From Thermomicrobiales bacterium (GTDB lineage: Bacteria; Chloroflexota; Chloroflexia; Thermomicrobiales; UBA6265), in the NCBI GenBank assembly GCA_041390825.1, contig JAWKPF010000014.1, positions 61,964 through 125,963 on the forward strand: a stretch of DNA of 64,000 nucleotides. Direction: 5' to 3'. Below the pieces are notes generated by a model. It did not search any database. It saw only the letters and a program-made list of their open reading frames with translations, and was not told the DNA's origin. Below, in pieces: positions 25,558 through 33,670 of this stretch (position 1 is its first letter; each line of letters starts with the position of its first letter). Position numbers and translations under genes: made by a program.

Positions 25558-26608
25558 ATTCAAGGACTACTACAAGGTGCTCGGCGTCGAGCGCTCGGCC
25601 GACGATGCGGCGCTGAAAGCCGCATTTCGCAAAGCAGCACGGAAGCATCATCCCGATGTGAACCCCGGCGACGCACAAGCCGAAGAGCGCTTCAAAGAGG
25701 TCAACGAGGCCTACGAGGTCCTCTCCGATCAGGAAAAGCGCAAGCTCTACGATCGCTATGGCGAGGAATGGCAACGGTACAAGGATGCCGGATACACGGG
25801 CGACGAGCCAGCAGGCGGCCCGCGTCGGGCTTCGAGCGAGGACTTCGGCAGTTGGTTCACCGGGCAGAGCGGTGGATACACCACCACGAACTTCGGTTCG
25901 ACGGGTGATCATTCGGACTTCTTCGAGACGCTGTTCGGCAGCTTTGGTGGCGGACGGCGCGGTTCGGATACGTTTGCACGGGCCACTCCCCGGCCGCGAC
26001 GAGGTCAGGACATAGACGCAGAGGTCGAGGTCACGTTCGAGGAGGCGTTCAGGGGTACTGCTCGCCGCTTCGACATACAGGCCGAGGAGGTTTGTCCTAC
26101 CTGCGGAGGCACTGGCCTGGTGCGCAACACGATCTGTCCGACGTGCGATGGCGCCGGGTACATTCCACGCATCAAGACCATCGAGGTCAAGATTCCGGCG
26201 GGAGTTGCCAATGGCTCACGCATCCGCGTCGCCGGTCAAGGCGGCGCAGGCGAAGCTGGTGGCCCCAACGGGGATGTCTATCTGATCGTCAAGGTGGCCG
26301 ACGACAAGCGGTTTGTACGCGAGGGCGACAACCTGCGCACCGAGGTCGAAGTCCCGATGCTCACCGCGCTGTTGGGCGGAAAAGCCACGGTGGCCACACC
26401 CACCGGCCGCGTCGAGCTGACGATCCCTGCCGAAACGCAACAGGGCAAGGTCTTCCGGCTCCGGGGCCAGGGAATGCCGAGGCTGAAGTCGAAAACCGGC
26501 GAACGCGGCGACCTGCTCGCGAAGGCGAACGTCATGCTACCCACGAATCTGACCGACCGCGAAAAAGCGCTGCTCGAAGAGTTGCGGGACCTGCGATCTG
26601 GAGGTTGA
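25544..26608 (+). CDS. dnaJ: DnaJ-class co-chaperone with half zinc finger
   Basis: Hsp40 that stimulates DnaK ATPase and delivers substrates. The J domain (residues 1-70) has KHHPDVNPGD with the essential HPD. A Gly/Phe-rich stretch follows (about 90-145). The zinc centre has only two CxxCxGxG repeats (CPTCGGTGLV and CPTCDGAGYI) rather than the usual four, placing it between type I DnaJ and the zinc-free CbpA. Two C-terminal beta-sandwich domains follow (VANGSRIRVAGQGG, LFRLRGQGMPRLKS-like). ATG at 25544 is chosen as the J domain begins immediately. The next gene is an HspR-like regulator. dnaK and grpE are not in the window. Confidence 0.9.
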   Translation: MPKLEFKDYYKVLGVERSADDAALKAAFRKAARKHHPDVNPGDAQAEERFKEVNEAYEVLSDQEKRKLYDRYGEEWQRYKDAGYTGDEPAGGPRRASSEDFGSWFTGQSGGYTTTNFGSTGDHSDFFETLFGSFGGGRRGSDTFARATPRPRRGQDIDAEVEVTFEEAFRGTARRFDIQAEEVCPTCGGTGLVRNTICPTCDGAGYIPRIKTIEVKIPAGVANGSRIRVAGQGGAGEAGGPNGDVYLIVKVADDKRFVREGDNLRTEVEVPMLTALLGGKATVATPTGRVELTIPAETQQGKVFRLRGQGMPRLKSKTGERGDLLAKANVMLPTNLTDREKALLEELRDLRSGG

Positions 26609-26611
26609 CCC

Positions 26612-26932
26612 ATGAACCAGGCCGGCAGATCTGGCGATATGATCGAAACTCGCTATGTGACGCTTCAGGCGATCTCGACGCGCGCTGGCGTGACTGCGCG
26701 CCGGGTACGCTATCTCGAGCGAGCCGGACTGATCGGTCCGGCGGAGTCCGATGAGCATTTTCGGCTCTATCGGGAAGAAACCATCGAACGCGTCATGACC
26801 ATCGAGCGGTTGACCAACGATCTTGGGGTCAACCTTGCGGGAGTCGAGATCATCCTGAACATGCGCGAGCAGATCATCGCGTTGCAGTCCCAGGCGGGCG
26901 CCCCAAAGGACTGGACTCCAGGAAATGGTTGA
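26612..26932 (+). CDS. MerR-family HspR-like transcriptional regulator
   Basis: A 106-residue MerR-type regulator. The helix-turn-helix is ISTRAGVTARRVRYLERAGLI and the wing HFRLYREETIERV; the following IERLTNDLGVNLAGVEIILN is typical of HspR, the repressor of actinobacterial dnaK operons that senses DnaK. The position three bases after dnaJ repeats the dnaJ-hspR order. Alternatively it could act like CbpM as an adaptor. The ATG at 26612 has GGAGG eight bases upstream. An inverted repeat of the HAIR type was not seen upstream of dnaJ. Confidence 0.78.
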   Translation: MNQAGRSGDMIETRYVTLQAISTRAGVTARRVRYLERAGLIGPAESDEHFRLYREETIERVMTIERLTNDLGVNLAGVEIILNMREQIIALQSQAGAPKDWTPGNG

Positions 26933-26973
26933 TCGATCGCACGAGATCGAATTCGGAACACGTTAGGAAGACG

Positions 26974-28272
26974 ATGCCAGCAACGATCGTACTCGGCGGA
27001 CAGTGGGGAGACGAGGGGAAGGGCAAGATCACCGATGCGCTTGCCGGCGCCTCGGGCATGGTGGTTCGCGCCAACGGGGGCAGCAACGCCGGTCACACCA
27101 TCTCCACATCACAGGGCGTCTTCAAGATGCACCTCGTGCCATCCGGCATCCTTTCACCTGGTACGACCTGCGTCATCGGCGCTGGCGTGGTCATCGACCC
27201 TCTGCAACTGGCCAGGGAACTTGCCGAACTGCAGGAGCGTGGGATCGACACCTCCGCGCTCGTCATCTCGGACCGTGCCCATGTGGTGCTCCCGTTTCAT
27301 TCCAGGATCGATCGCGGAGAAGAATCGCTGCGTGGAAAGGCGCCGATCGGCACAACGCTTCGCGGGATCGGGCCAGCCTATGCGGACAAGGTGTCCCGCC
27401 GTGGAATGCGCATGGTCGACCTCTGCGACGAGCGGACTGTACGAGAAGATCTGGCACGGAACTTCGACGCGCGAAACCGGCTGCTTTCCGGTTACTACGG
27501 CGCTGAAGAAGTCGACGCGGCTGCAACCACCGATCTCTTGCTCCAGGCGGCAGAGATTCTCGTCCCCTATCTGGGGCACGCGGAAGAAGTGGTGCAGGAC
27601 GCGCTCGACCGAGGTGAACGAGTGGTCGTCGAATGCGCCCAGGGCGCGCTGCTGGACATCGACTATGGGAGCTATCCCTATGTCACCTCGTCCTCCCCGA
27701 CCGCAGCCGGAGCCTGCCAGGGCGCCGGTATCGCGCCCAATCAGGTCGATACCGTCATCGGGGTCTTCAAAGCCTATAGCTCCCGGGTTGGAAGCGGCCC
27801 GTTCCCGACCGAGCTCTTCGACGAGACCGGAAACGAGATTCGTGAGCGTGGACGTGAATATGGCACCACCACAGGACGCGCCCGGCGCGTGGGCTGGTTC
27901 GATGCCGTGGCGGCGCGTCGGGTCGTAAGGCTCAACGGCGTGACCGAGATTGCCCTGACCCTGCTGGACGTGCTCGATGCCTTCGATCCGATCCAGTTCG
28001 GAGTCGGATACGAGCTCGACGGCCGCCCTATCACCACGGTGCCGAGCATTTCCACGGACTACGATCGTGTCCAGCCGGTGCTGTCTCCGTCCACAGGGTG
28101 GCTGGAGGACATCACCGCCGCGCGCGCGGCGAGCGAACTTCCACCCAGAGCACTCGACTACATTGCGCGAATCGGTGAGCTCGCCGGAGCACCGGTATCG
28201 ATGGTGGGAGTCGGGCCAGATCGCGATCAGTTGGTTCCCGTCGGCGACCTTGCCGGCGCGGCCGTCCGCTAG
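26974..28272 (+). CDS. purA: Adenylosuccinate synthetase
   Basis: Joins IMP and aspartate with GTP in AMP synthesis. The P-loop GGQWGDEGKGKI includes the catalytic Asp, followed by NGGSNAGHTI with the catalytic His, IGTTLRGIGPAYADK, and the GTP-binding KAYSSRVGSGPFPTE and TGRARRVGWFD. 432 residues is standard. ATG at 26974 has AGGA five bases upstream and gives MPATIVLGGQWGD. It follows the HspR-like gene by 41 bases. Its AMP product ties in with the methyl-cycle genes only distantly. Confidence 0.96.
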   Translation: MPATIVLGGQWGDEGKGKITDALAGASGMVVRANGGSNAGHTISTSQGVFKMHLVPSGILSPGTTCVIGAGVVIDPLQLARELAELQERGIDTSALVISDRAHVVLPFHSRIDRGEESLRGKAPIGTTLRGIGPAYADKVSRRGMRMVDLCDERTVREDLARNFDARNRLLSGYYGAEEVDAAATTDLLLQAAEILVPYLGHAEEVVQDALDRGERVVVECAQGALLDIDYGSYPYVTSSSPTAAGACQGAGIAPNQVDTVIGVFKAYSSRVGSGPFPTELFDETGNEIRERGREYGTTTGRARRVGWFDAVAARRVVRLNGVTEIALTLLDVLDAFDPIQFGVGYELDGRPITTVPSISTDYDRVQPVLSPSTGWLEDITAARAASELPPRALDYIARIGELAGAPVSMVGVGPDRDQLVPVGDLAGAAVR

Positions 28273-28285
28273 AAAGGCGCCAATC

Positions 28286-28753
28286 ATGACCGACAAGGAG
28301 TCGACGACGATCCTCGACGCTGTCGCCATTCAGAAGATCTTGCCGCACCGGTTTCCCTTCTTGCTTGTCGATCGTGTCGTCGAGCTGGAGGCCGGCAAGC
28401 GTGCGGTCGGCATCAAGAACGTGACGATCAACGAGCACTTTTTTCAGGGGCACTTTCCCGAGTATCCGGTGATGCCAGGCGTGCTCATCGTCGAGGCGCT
28501 CGCCCAGGTTGGCGGTATTGCGCTTGGATCGCTGGATGAGTACAAGGGGCGAATCGCTTTCTTTGCCGGGATCGACAACGTGCGTTTCAAGCGCCAGGTG
28601 AAACCTGGCGATACGCTCCGGCTCGAAGTCGAGATTGGTCAAGTCCGCCGCTCGATCGGAACTGGAAGCGGGACTGCCACGGTCGATGGCGAAGTTGCCT
28701 GCAAGGGTGATTTCATGTTCGCGCTTGGGCCGTTGCTGTCGGAGCTGAGCTGA
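28286..28753 (+). CDS. fabZ: 3-hydroxyacyl-ACP dehydratase FabZ
   Basis: Hot-dog fold dehydratase of fatty-acid elongation. The catalytic His lies in FFQGHFPEYPVMPGVLIVEA and the catalytic Glu in the same helix (VEALAQ). ILPHRFPFLLVDRV opens the fold and DNVRFKRQVKPGD is the usual central strand. 155 residues is normal. ATG at 28286 has AGAAAGG upstream. The stop sits inside the presumed CTG start of the following glycosyltransferase (CTGA). Other fab genes are absent here. Confidence 0.93.
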   Translation: MTDKESTTILDAVAIQKILPHRFPFLLVDRVVELEAGKRAVGIKNVTINEHFFQGHFPEYPVMPGVLIVEALAQVGGIALGSLDEYKGRIAFFAGIDNVRFKRQVKPGDTLRLEVEIGQVRRSIGTGSGTATVDGEVACKGDFMFALGPLLSELS

Positions 28754-29874
28754 CCACGCCGCGGCAGGCGCGCAGCATCGGCATCGACGGAAGCCGGGCA
28801 ACGGTCGGTCAACCGACCGGCACCGAACGGTATGCCATCGAATTGCTCGGCGCGCTTGCCGAACTCGATCCGTCTGACGACGTCCGCGTCTACTTCAACC
28901 GATCCACGCCACCCCAGAACGTGAGCTTCCCCGGGGAGGCAGTCTGTATTCCGGGACCGCGTTTCTGGACCTTGCGCAACCTCTCGCTCGAGATGCGCCG
29001 GAATCCACCCGATCTCCTCTTTGTCCCCTCACATGTCATTCCCCCGGTGCATCCTGTTTCGGTCGTAACCGTGCACGATCTCGGATATCTCATCGAACCG
29101 GAGAGTCACGAACCATTTCACCGTAAGCAACTGGAATGGACCACGCGTTGGAACTGTCATGCGGCGACCGGAATCATCGCTGTCTCGGAGTCCACCCGAC
29201 GCGATCTCGTCGAACTGCTCGATATTCCACAGGAGAAGATCGCCGTGATTCCGCATGGGATCTCGCCAGCGTTCTCCCCCGCCGACCCTGTGGCTATCGA
29301 TCGGCTTCGAGCTTCCCTCGAGCTGCCACAGCGATACATACTCGCTGTCGGAACAATTCACCCCCGCAAGAATCTCCTGAGACTGATCCAGGCGTTCGAG
29401 ATTCTGGCTGGAGACGATCCTGAGCTGGTCCTCGTGCTGTGCGGTCGACCAGGATGGCGAGGCGACGAGATTCTCGATCGAGCGCGACGCAGCCCATTCT
29501 CCACGAGAATCCGGCACGTCGGGTACGTTGGCGATGCCGATCTCCCAACGCTCTACTCCGCCGCGTCCGTGACGGCGTTCGTTTCGCTCTACGAAGGTTT
29601 CGGACTACCCGTGCTCGAATCGATGGCGTGCGGAACTCCAGTGGTCGCGGCAAATCGGTCGTCACTGCCTGAGCTTTGCGGCGACGCAGGGATACTGGTC
29701 GATCCGTGCGATGCCCACCGAATTGCCGGTGCGTTGGCGCGCGCGCTTGACGATGAGAACTGGCGCAGGAGCGCAGTCTCACGGGGTCGGGAACGGTCGG
29801 CAATGTTCACATGGCAAAATTGCGCGCTACAGACACTCGCGTTCTTGCGTGAAGTTCGCGACAATTCCTCCTGA
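28750..29874 (+). CDS. Family 1/4 glycosyltransferase (GT-B fold)
   Basis: A GT-B retaining glycosyltransferase. The N-terminal domain begins IGIDGSRATVGQPTGTERYA, which is the normal start of this group; the C-terminal donor site has LAVGTIHPRKNLLRLIQAFE, YVGDADLPTLYSAASV, and the EX7E-like SLYEGFGLPVLESMACGTPVV. The first ATG/GTG/TTG in frame is TTG 28843, which would cut off the first strand of the Rossmann fold. The only upstream candidate before the in-frame stop at 28708 is CTG 28750, overlapping the fabZ stop as CTGA. I therefore place the start there with moderate confidence. Substrates are unknown. Confidence 0.8.
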   Translation: MTTPRQARSIGIDGSRATVGQPTGTERYAIELLGALAELDPSDDVRVYFNRSTPPQNVSFPGEAVCIPGPRFWTLRNLSLEMRRNPPDLLFVPSHVIPPVHPVSVVTVHDLGYLIEPESHEPFHRKQLEWTTRWNCHAATGIIAVSESTRRDLVELLDIPQEKIAVIPHGISPAFSPADPVAIDRLRASLELPQRYILAVGTIHPRKNLLRLIQAFEILAGDDPELVLVLCGRPGWRGDEILDRARRSPFSTRIRHVGYVGDADLPTLYSAASVTAFVSLYEGFGLPVLESMACGTPVVAANRSSLPELCGDAGILVDPCDAHRIAGALARALDDENWRRSAVSRGRERSAMFTWQNCALQTLAFLREVRDNSS

Positions 29875-29910
29875 GCGAAACGGCGCTCGTTGGTTCGATC
29901 GAGGTATGCG

Positions 29911-30435
29911 ATGAGCTCATCGGGAAAAATGGTTGGACTGGGCATGATCGCGGCGGGAGCGATCCTGGGGATCGCCGGTGGCGCGTGGCTGGTCTCTGCA
30001 ATGAACGAGGACAAGCTCGACCGAACTGCCGCCATTTTCGGTCTGGTGCTGCTGCTTGGCGCAGTTGTGATTCCCCTCGTTGCGGGAGGCGTATTCTTCA
30101 CTCGCAAGGGATCGCTGGAAGAAAAGCAGATGGCGAAGGTGGATCAGCAGCGTCAACTGCTCAACATTGTCTCGACGCGCGGACAGGTCTCTATCTCGGA
30201 TCTCGTGCTCGAGATGCATTCGACCCGAGACCAGGTCGAGAAGGACTTGAACGAGCTCGTCGGTCGCGGTCTGTTCAGTGGCTACGTCGACTGGAACAAG
30301 GGCATGCTGTATTCCGTCGACGCATCCAAACTGCAAGGCGCGCAGTTCTGTCCCAATTGCGGCGGAAAGCTGGAGCTTGCAGGAAAGGGAGTGGTCACGT
30401 GCCCCTATTGCGGAGCGCAGATCTTCCTTTCCTGA
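29911..30435 (+). CDS. Two-helix membrane protein with winged-helix-like region and zinc ribbon
   Basis: A 174-residue protein I do not recognise as a named family. It has two transmembrane helices (MVGLGMIAAGAILGIAGGAWLV and FGLVLLLGAVVIPLVAGGVFF), a cytoplasmic winged-helix or PCI-like segment (LLNIVSTRGQVSISDLVLEM... LVGRGLFSGYVDWNKGMLYS), and a C-terminal zinc ribbon CPNCGGKLE...CPYCGAQ. ATG at 29911 has GAGG eight bases upstream. It leads a four-gene module with a DUF4178-like protein, PspA and an SPFH/zinc-ribbon protein. Bacillus ydjFGHI likewise pairs PspA with zinc-ribbon and SPFH proteins, so a role in recruiting PspA to membrane is a reasonable guess. Confidence 0.65.
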   Translation: MSSSGKMVGLGMIAAGAILGIAGGAWLVSAMNEDKLDRTAAIFGLVLLLGAVVIPLVAGGVFFTRKGSLEEKQMAKVDQQRQLLNIVSTRGQVSISDLVLEMHSTRDQVEKDLNELVGRGLFSGYVDWNKGMLYSVDASKLQGAQFCPNCGGKLELAGKGVVTCPYCGAQIFLS

Positions 30436-30482
30436 GCATCGGATAGTATGGTCGCCAAGCGACCAATCAAGGAGCGGGAACA

Positions 30483-31586
30483 ATGAGTTGGTTTCGAGAA
30501 ACCATGTTGAAGGCCGAAGCAAAAGCCGATCAGTTCGAAAACTGGATCAAGGAAAGCGTGAGCAGCGGGACCGATACGGTCAAGGGCGCGGTCGATGATG
30601 CGGTCGGTCGGACGAACGAGTTCGCCGAGAACTATGAAGACAGCGCCGAATCGATGCTCGGCAGAATTCATGGCTACACCGGTTACAAGAGCAAGGAACA
30701 AGCACGTGATTCCGATCGCGTGCTTCGCAATGAAATTGCTCGCCAGCTGAACCAGGATGCAACCCGGGTCGAATCGATTCAGCGCACCGCCGCCGCGGCG
30801 CGAAACGTGACGCAGGTGAACGAACTCGAGCCGGTCGTGCAAGGTCTTCGCAACGCGGCGAACCTGGTTCAGTCGCTCAGCTATGGCTATGGCGGTCTCT
30901 TCTCCGACCGTCCCGTCGATGACATCGCGCTGGCGCAACTGCGGCTCTTCGACGAAGGATTGCTGGTCAAGGCGACTGCCCTCGACACAGGGGTGGACGC
31001 CATCGAAGCCGGCGAGGACGGAGCGGCCGCAGCGGTAACCGCGCAGATCGCGGAACTGAAAGCGAGCCTCTCGCTTCGCGGCAATGTCATCGACAAGGGC
31101 CGGCCGGTCAAGCCGGTGAAAGAGGTCAAGCCCGCACCAGCAACCGAGAAGGCCTTCGACGACGGGGAGGCCAAGGCGCCTGAGCGTGTCGAGCTTCCGG
31201 AGCTCAGCCTGGGCGACGCCATGTCGATCATGGGTGACGACCATCTGATCGAGGCGATCATCGATGTCGACACCTCCGCCGGCACCGAGCGCTTTATTCG
31301 GCTGGACAACAAGCCGCAGATGTGGCTCTGGCTGTCCACTGACCCGGCGACGTCGCCCCGACGCCTATTGGCTGCCAGCGAGCCAGCAGGGGTGGCATGG
31401 TCGGAGACGATTGGCAAGGCGAAGGTCACTGTGCCGAACGAACGCAGCCGAAGCGGCCCAGGAGTGATCCGCACCGGCACATCGGCAGATTCCAGTGTCG
31501 TGCAACTCGATATCGATGGCGCGGTACAGAACTTCACCGCGACCGACGTGCATCCCGACGATATCGAAACCTATCGGGCCAAGTGA
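30483..31586 (+). CDS. DUF4178-like protein in PspA/SPFH module
   Basis: A 367-residue soluble protein. Residues 1-60 are a charged helical region (MSWFRETMLKAEAKADQFEN), residues 60-210 are helical with possible coiled coil, residues 210-235 form a Lys/Pro/Ala-rich linker, and the C-terminal domain (LSLGDAMSIMGDDHLIEAII, RFIRLDNKPQMWLWLS) resembles DUF4178, a beta-rich domain found beside PspA genes. The match is by eye. It sits 47 bases after the zinc-ribbon protein, with a possible -10 (TAGTAT, 30444-30449) between them, and 87 bases before pspA. Probable membrane-stress function by association only. Confidence 0.55.
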   Translation: MSWFRETMLKAEAKADQFENWIKESVSSGTDTVKGAVDDAVGRTNEFAENYEDSAESMLGRIHGYTGYKSKEQARDSDRVLRNEIARQLNQDATRVESIQRTAAAARNVTQVNELEPVVQGLRNAANLVQSLSYGYGGLFSDRPVDDIALAQLRLFDEGLLVKATALDTGVDAIEAGEDGAAAAVTAQIAELKASLSLRGNVIDKGRPVKPVKEVKPAPATEKAFDDGEAKAPERVELPELSLGDAMSIMGDDHLIEAIIDVDTSAGTERFIRLDNKPQMWLWLSTDPATSPRRLLAASEPAGVAWSETIGKAKVTVPNERSRSGPGVIRTGTSADSSVVQLDIDGAVQNFTATDVHPDDIETYRAK

Positions 31587-31673
31587 GATAATTGATTTCG
31601 GCGCGAAACAATCGGTCTGCAATCCGCGTGAGAGCAGCCACGCGCCACTGCAACGAAAACGGAGGAATCATCA

Positions 31674-32375
31674 ATGGGAGTTATCGATCGCGTGTCACGC
31701 CTTGTGCGCGCCAATGTCAATGATTTGCTCGATCAGGCCGAAGACCCGGAGATCATGATCGACCAGATCCTGCGCGACATGGAGTCGAACATCGGCGACG
31801 CTCGCAAGCAGGTCGCAGCCATGATTGCGCAAGAAAAAGAGCTCGAGTTCGAGCGCAACGAAACGCGGAAACTGGCCGACGCATGGGGCGAAAAGGCGCA
31901 GCGCGCCGTCGACGCCGGGAAAGACGACCTGGCCCGTGAAGCGTTGCGCCGACAGAAAGACTATGGCGACAATGCCGCGCTCTACGAGCAGCAACTCGAG
32001 CTCCAGAACCAGGCCGTCGCGAAGCTAAAGAGCCAACTTTCCCAGCTGGAGGCCAAGTACGATCAGACGCGCAGCCAGCGCGATTCGCTCATTGCCCGCC
32101 AGAAGCGCGCTCGCGCCCAGGCACAGATCGCGGAATCGCTTTCTGGCACGGATTTCTCGTCGATGGATCCCACGTCCGATCTCGACCGCATGGAGCGCAA
32201 GATCCGGAATCAGGAAGCCAGAACCGCCGCCATGCTCGAAATGCAGGACGACTCGATCGATGCGCAGTTCGAGGAACTCGACTACGACGCGGACATCGAG
32301 GAGCGCCTGGCGGCGCTCAAGGCCGGCAACGCGGCGGCTGCCGAGCTCCCCGCTTCGCTCGAATCTGAAGGCTAG
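31674..32375 (+). CDS. pspA: PspA/IM30 family membrane-remodelling protein
   Basis: ESCRT-III-like protein that coats and repairs stressed inner membrane. The 233 residues are almost wholly helical: an amphipathic N-terminal helix (MGVIDRVSRLVRANVNDLLD), the EDPEIMIDQILRDME box typical of the family, long coiled coil (QLELQNQAVAKLKSQLSQLE) and a short tail. ATG at 31674 has GGAGGA seven bases upstream. No pspB, pspC or pspF gene is nearby; instead it sits with SPFH, DUF4178-like and zinc-ribbon genes as in ydjFGHI-type clusters. Confidence 0.93.
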   Translation: MGVIDRVSRLVRANVNDLLDQAEDPEIMIDQILRDMESNIGDARKQVAAMIAQEKELEFERNETRKLADAWGEKAQRAVDAGKDDLAREALRRQKDYGDNAALYEQQLELQNQAVAKLKSQLSQLEAKYDQTRSQRDSLIARQKRARAQAQIAESLSGTDFSSMDPTSDLDRMERKIRNQEARTAAMLEMQDDSIDAQFEELDYDADIEERLAALKAGNAAAAELPASLESEG

Positions 32376-32420
32376 CACCCCTTTGCACGTGTCGATTCGC
32401 TTTCGACAGGAGTAGCTACA

Positions 32421-33407
32421 TTGGCAGTTTTGGACCTGGTTCAGTGGACAGATGAGCGGCCAGACGAGATCGTCCGGCGTGTGCCAGAAAGCGGCTCTGG
32501 CGAGTTCCGCCTTGGATCCCAACTTGTCGTTCGGGAGAACCAGACTGCGGTTTTCGTCCGGGACGGCAAAGCGCTCGATACCTTCGGCCCCGGACGGCAC
32601 ACGCTCTCGACCAACAACATCCCGCTCCTGGGCAGCATCATCGGTGCGCCATTCGGCGGCAAATCACCGTTTACGGCCGAGGTCTTTTTCGTTTCGTCCC
32701 GTGAGTTCACCGGACTGAAATGGGGCACACCGACCCCAATGACCTTCTCCGACACGCAGCTCGGCATGGTGCGCCTGCGCGCGTTCGGCACGTTCTCGAT
32801 CCGCGTCACGAATCCCACGCTCTTCGTGAACTACATCGTCGGCACACGCGGGGGATACTCGATCGCGAACATCGAGGACTTCCTGCGCTCGATCATCGTG
32901 AGCAACTTCAACGACATCCTCGGGGATATGAAGAGCACGCTCACCGATCTACCCGGCATGATGACCGACCTCAATTCGGTCTCTCGCGCGTCACTGAGCG
33001 ACGACTTCGACCGCATCGGTCTCGAGCTGGTGACCTTCCAGGTGGAGGCCATCACTCCGCCGGAAGAAGTTGCCGCGATGATCGACCAGCGCTCTGGCAT
33101 GGGCGCGATTGGCGACATGGGCGCCTTCACCCAGTTTCAGGCCGCGCAAGCGATGCGCGACGCCGCACAGAACCCCAGCGGCGGTGGCGCAGCGGCAACA
33201 GGCGTTGGCCTGGGCGCTGGCATGGCCATGGGTCAGGCGATGGCCGACGCGATCAAGCAGAGCCAGAGCGGAAACCAGGGCGGCGCTGCGGCGGCGGCGC
33301 CTGGCGGAGCGCAGGGCCAGCTCAACTTCTGCCCGAACTGCGGCACACCTGTGACCCCAGGAGCGAAGTTCTGCACCAATTGCGGGTACCAGCTCGTCGC
33401 AGGGTAG
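32421..33407 (+). CDS. SPFH/Band 7 domain protein with C-terminal zinc ribbon (YdjI-like)
   Basis: The 328-residue protein starts with the virion-core-like SPFH domain (VLDLVQWTDERPDEIVRRVP, SQLVVRENQTAVFVRDGKAL, FGPGRHTLSTNNIPLL), continues through a helical stalk (EVAAMIDQRSGMGAIGDMG), a Gly/Ala-rich linker (about 255-300) and ends with a zinc ribbon (CPNCGTPVTPGAKFCTNCGY). Bacillus YdjI has the same layout. It starts with TTG at 32421 behind AGGAG. With PspA it should form a membrane scaffold. A strong terminator follows, marking the end of the module. Confidence 0.85.
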   Translation: MAVLDLVQWTDERPDEIVRRVPESGSGEFRLGSQLVVRENQTAVFVRDGKALDTFGPGRHTLSTNNIPLLGSIIGAPFGGKSPFTAEVFFVSSREFTGLKWGTPTPMTFSDTQLGMVRLRAFGTFSIRVTNPTLFVNYIVGTRGGYSIANIEDFLRSIIVSNFNDILGDMKSTLTDLPGMMTDLNSVSRASLSDDFDRIGLELVTFQVEAITPPEEVAAMIDQRSGMGAIGDMGAFTQFQAAQAMRDAAQNPSGGGAAATGVGLGAGMAMGQAMADAIKQSQSGNQGGAAAAAPGGAQGQLNFCPNCGTPVTPGAKFCTNCGYQLVAG

Positions 33408-33433
33408 TCGCGCGCAACAGGATCCAACTGGTA

Positions 33434-33468
33434 CGGGTCGCCTTCACGAGAGGGCGACCCGTTTTCTT
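33434..33468 (+). terminator. Rho-independent terminator of the PspA/SPFH module
   Basis: CGGGTCGCC (33434-33442) and GGCGACCCG (33453-33461) form a perfect nine-pair stem with a ten-base loop, followed by TTTTCTT. Confidence 0.88.
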
Positions 33469-33614
33469 GTCGCTCGACCGACCTGTCAGTCAGCTTTGCT
33501 CTGCCTCGTCAGTCGGCGTTTCTTGTCTGGCGTTCTCGCCACGAGATCGATGGAAATCGTCAGCAATCACGCGGAATCTGACTTGTACGAACACTCGAAA
33601 TTACGCCAGGAAAA

Positions 33615-33623
33615 TGGTAGAAT
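33615..33623 (+). promoter_or_regulatory. Extended -10 promoter for gyrA
   Basis: TGGTAGAAT (TAGAAT at 33618-33623) inside AATGGTAGAATTC, 47 bases upstream of the gyrA GTG. The same ten bases occur before mfd. Outside this element and the terminator, the 260-base gap before gyrA shows nothing I can name. Confidence 0.55.
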
Positions 33624-33670
33624 TCAGGGTCATTTTGACTGCGATCTACTCTGAAAAGGATCCCTGATTC

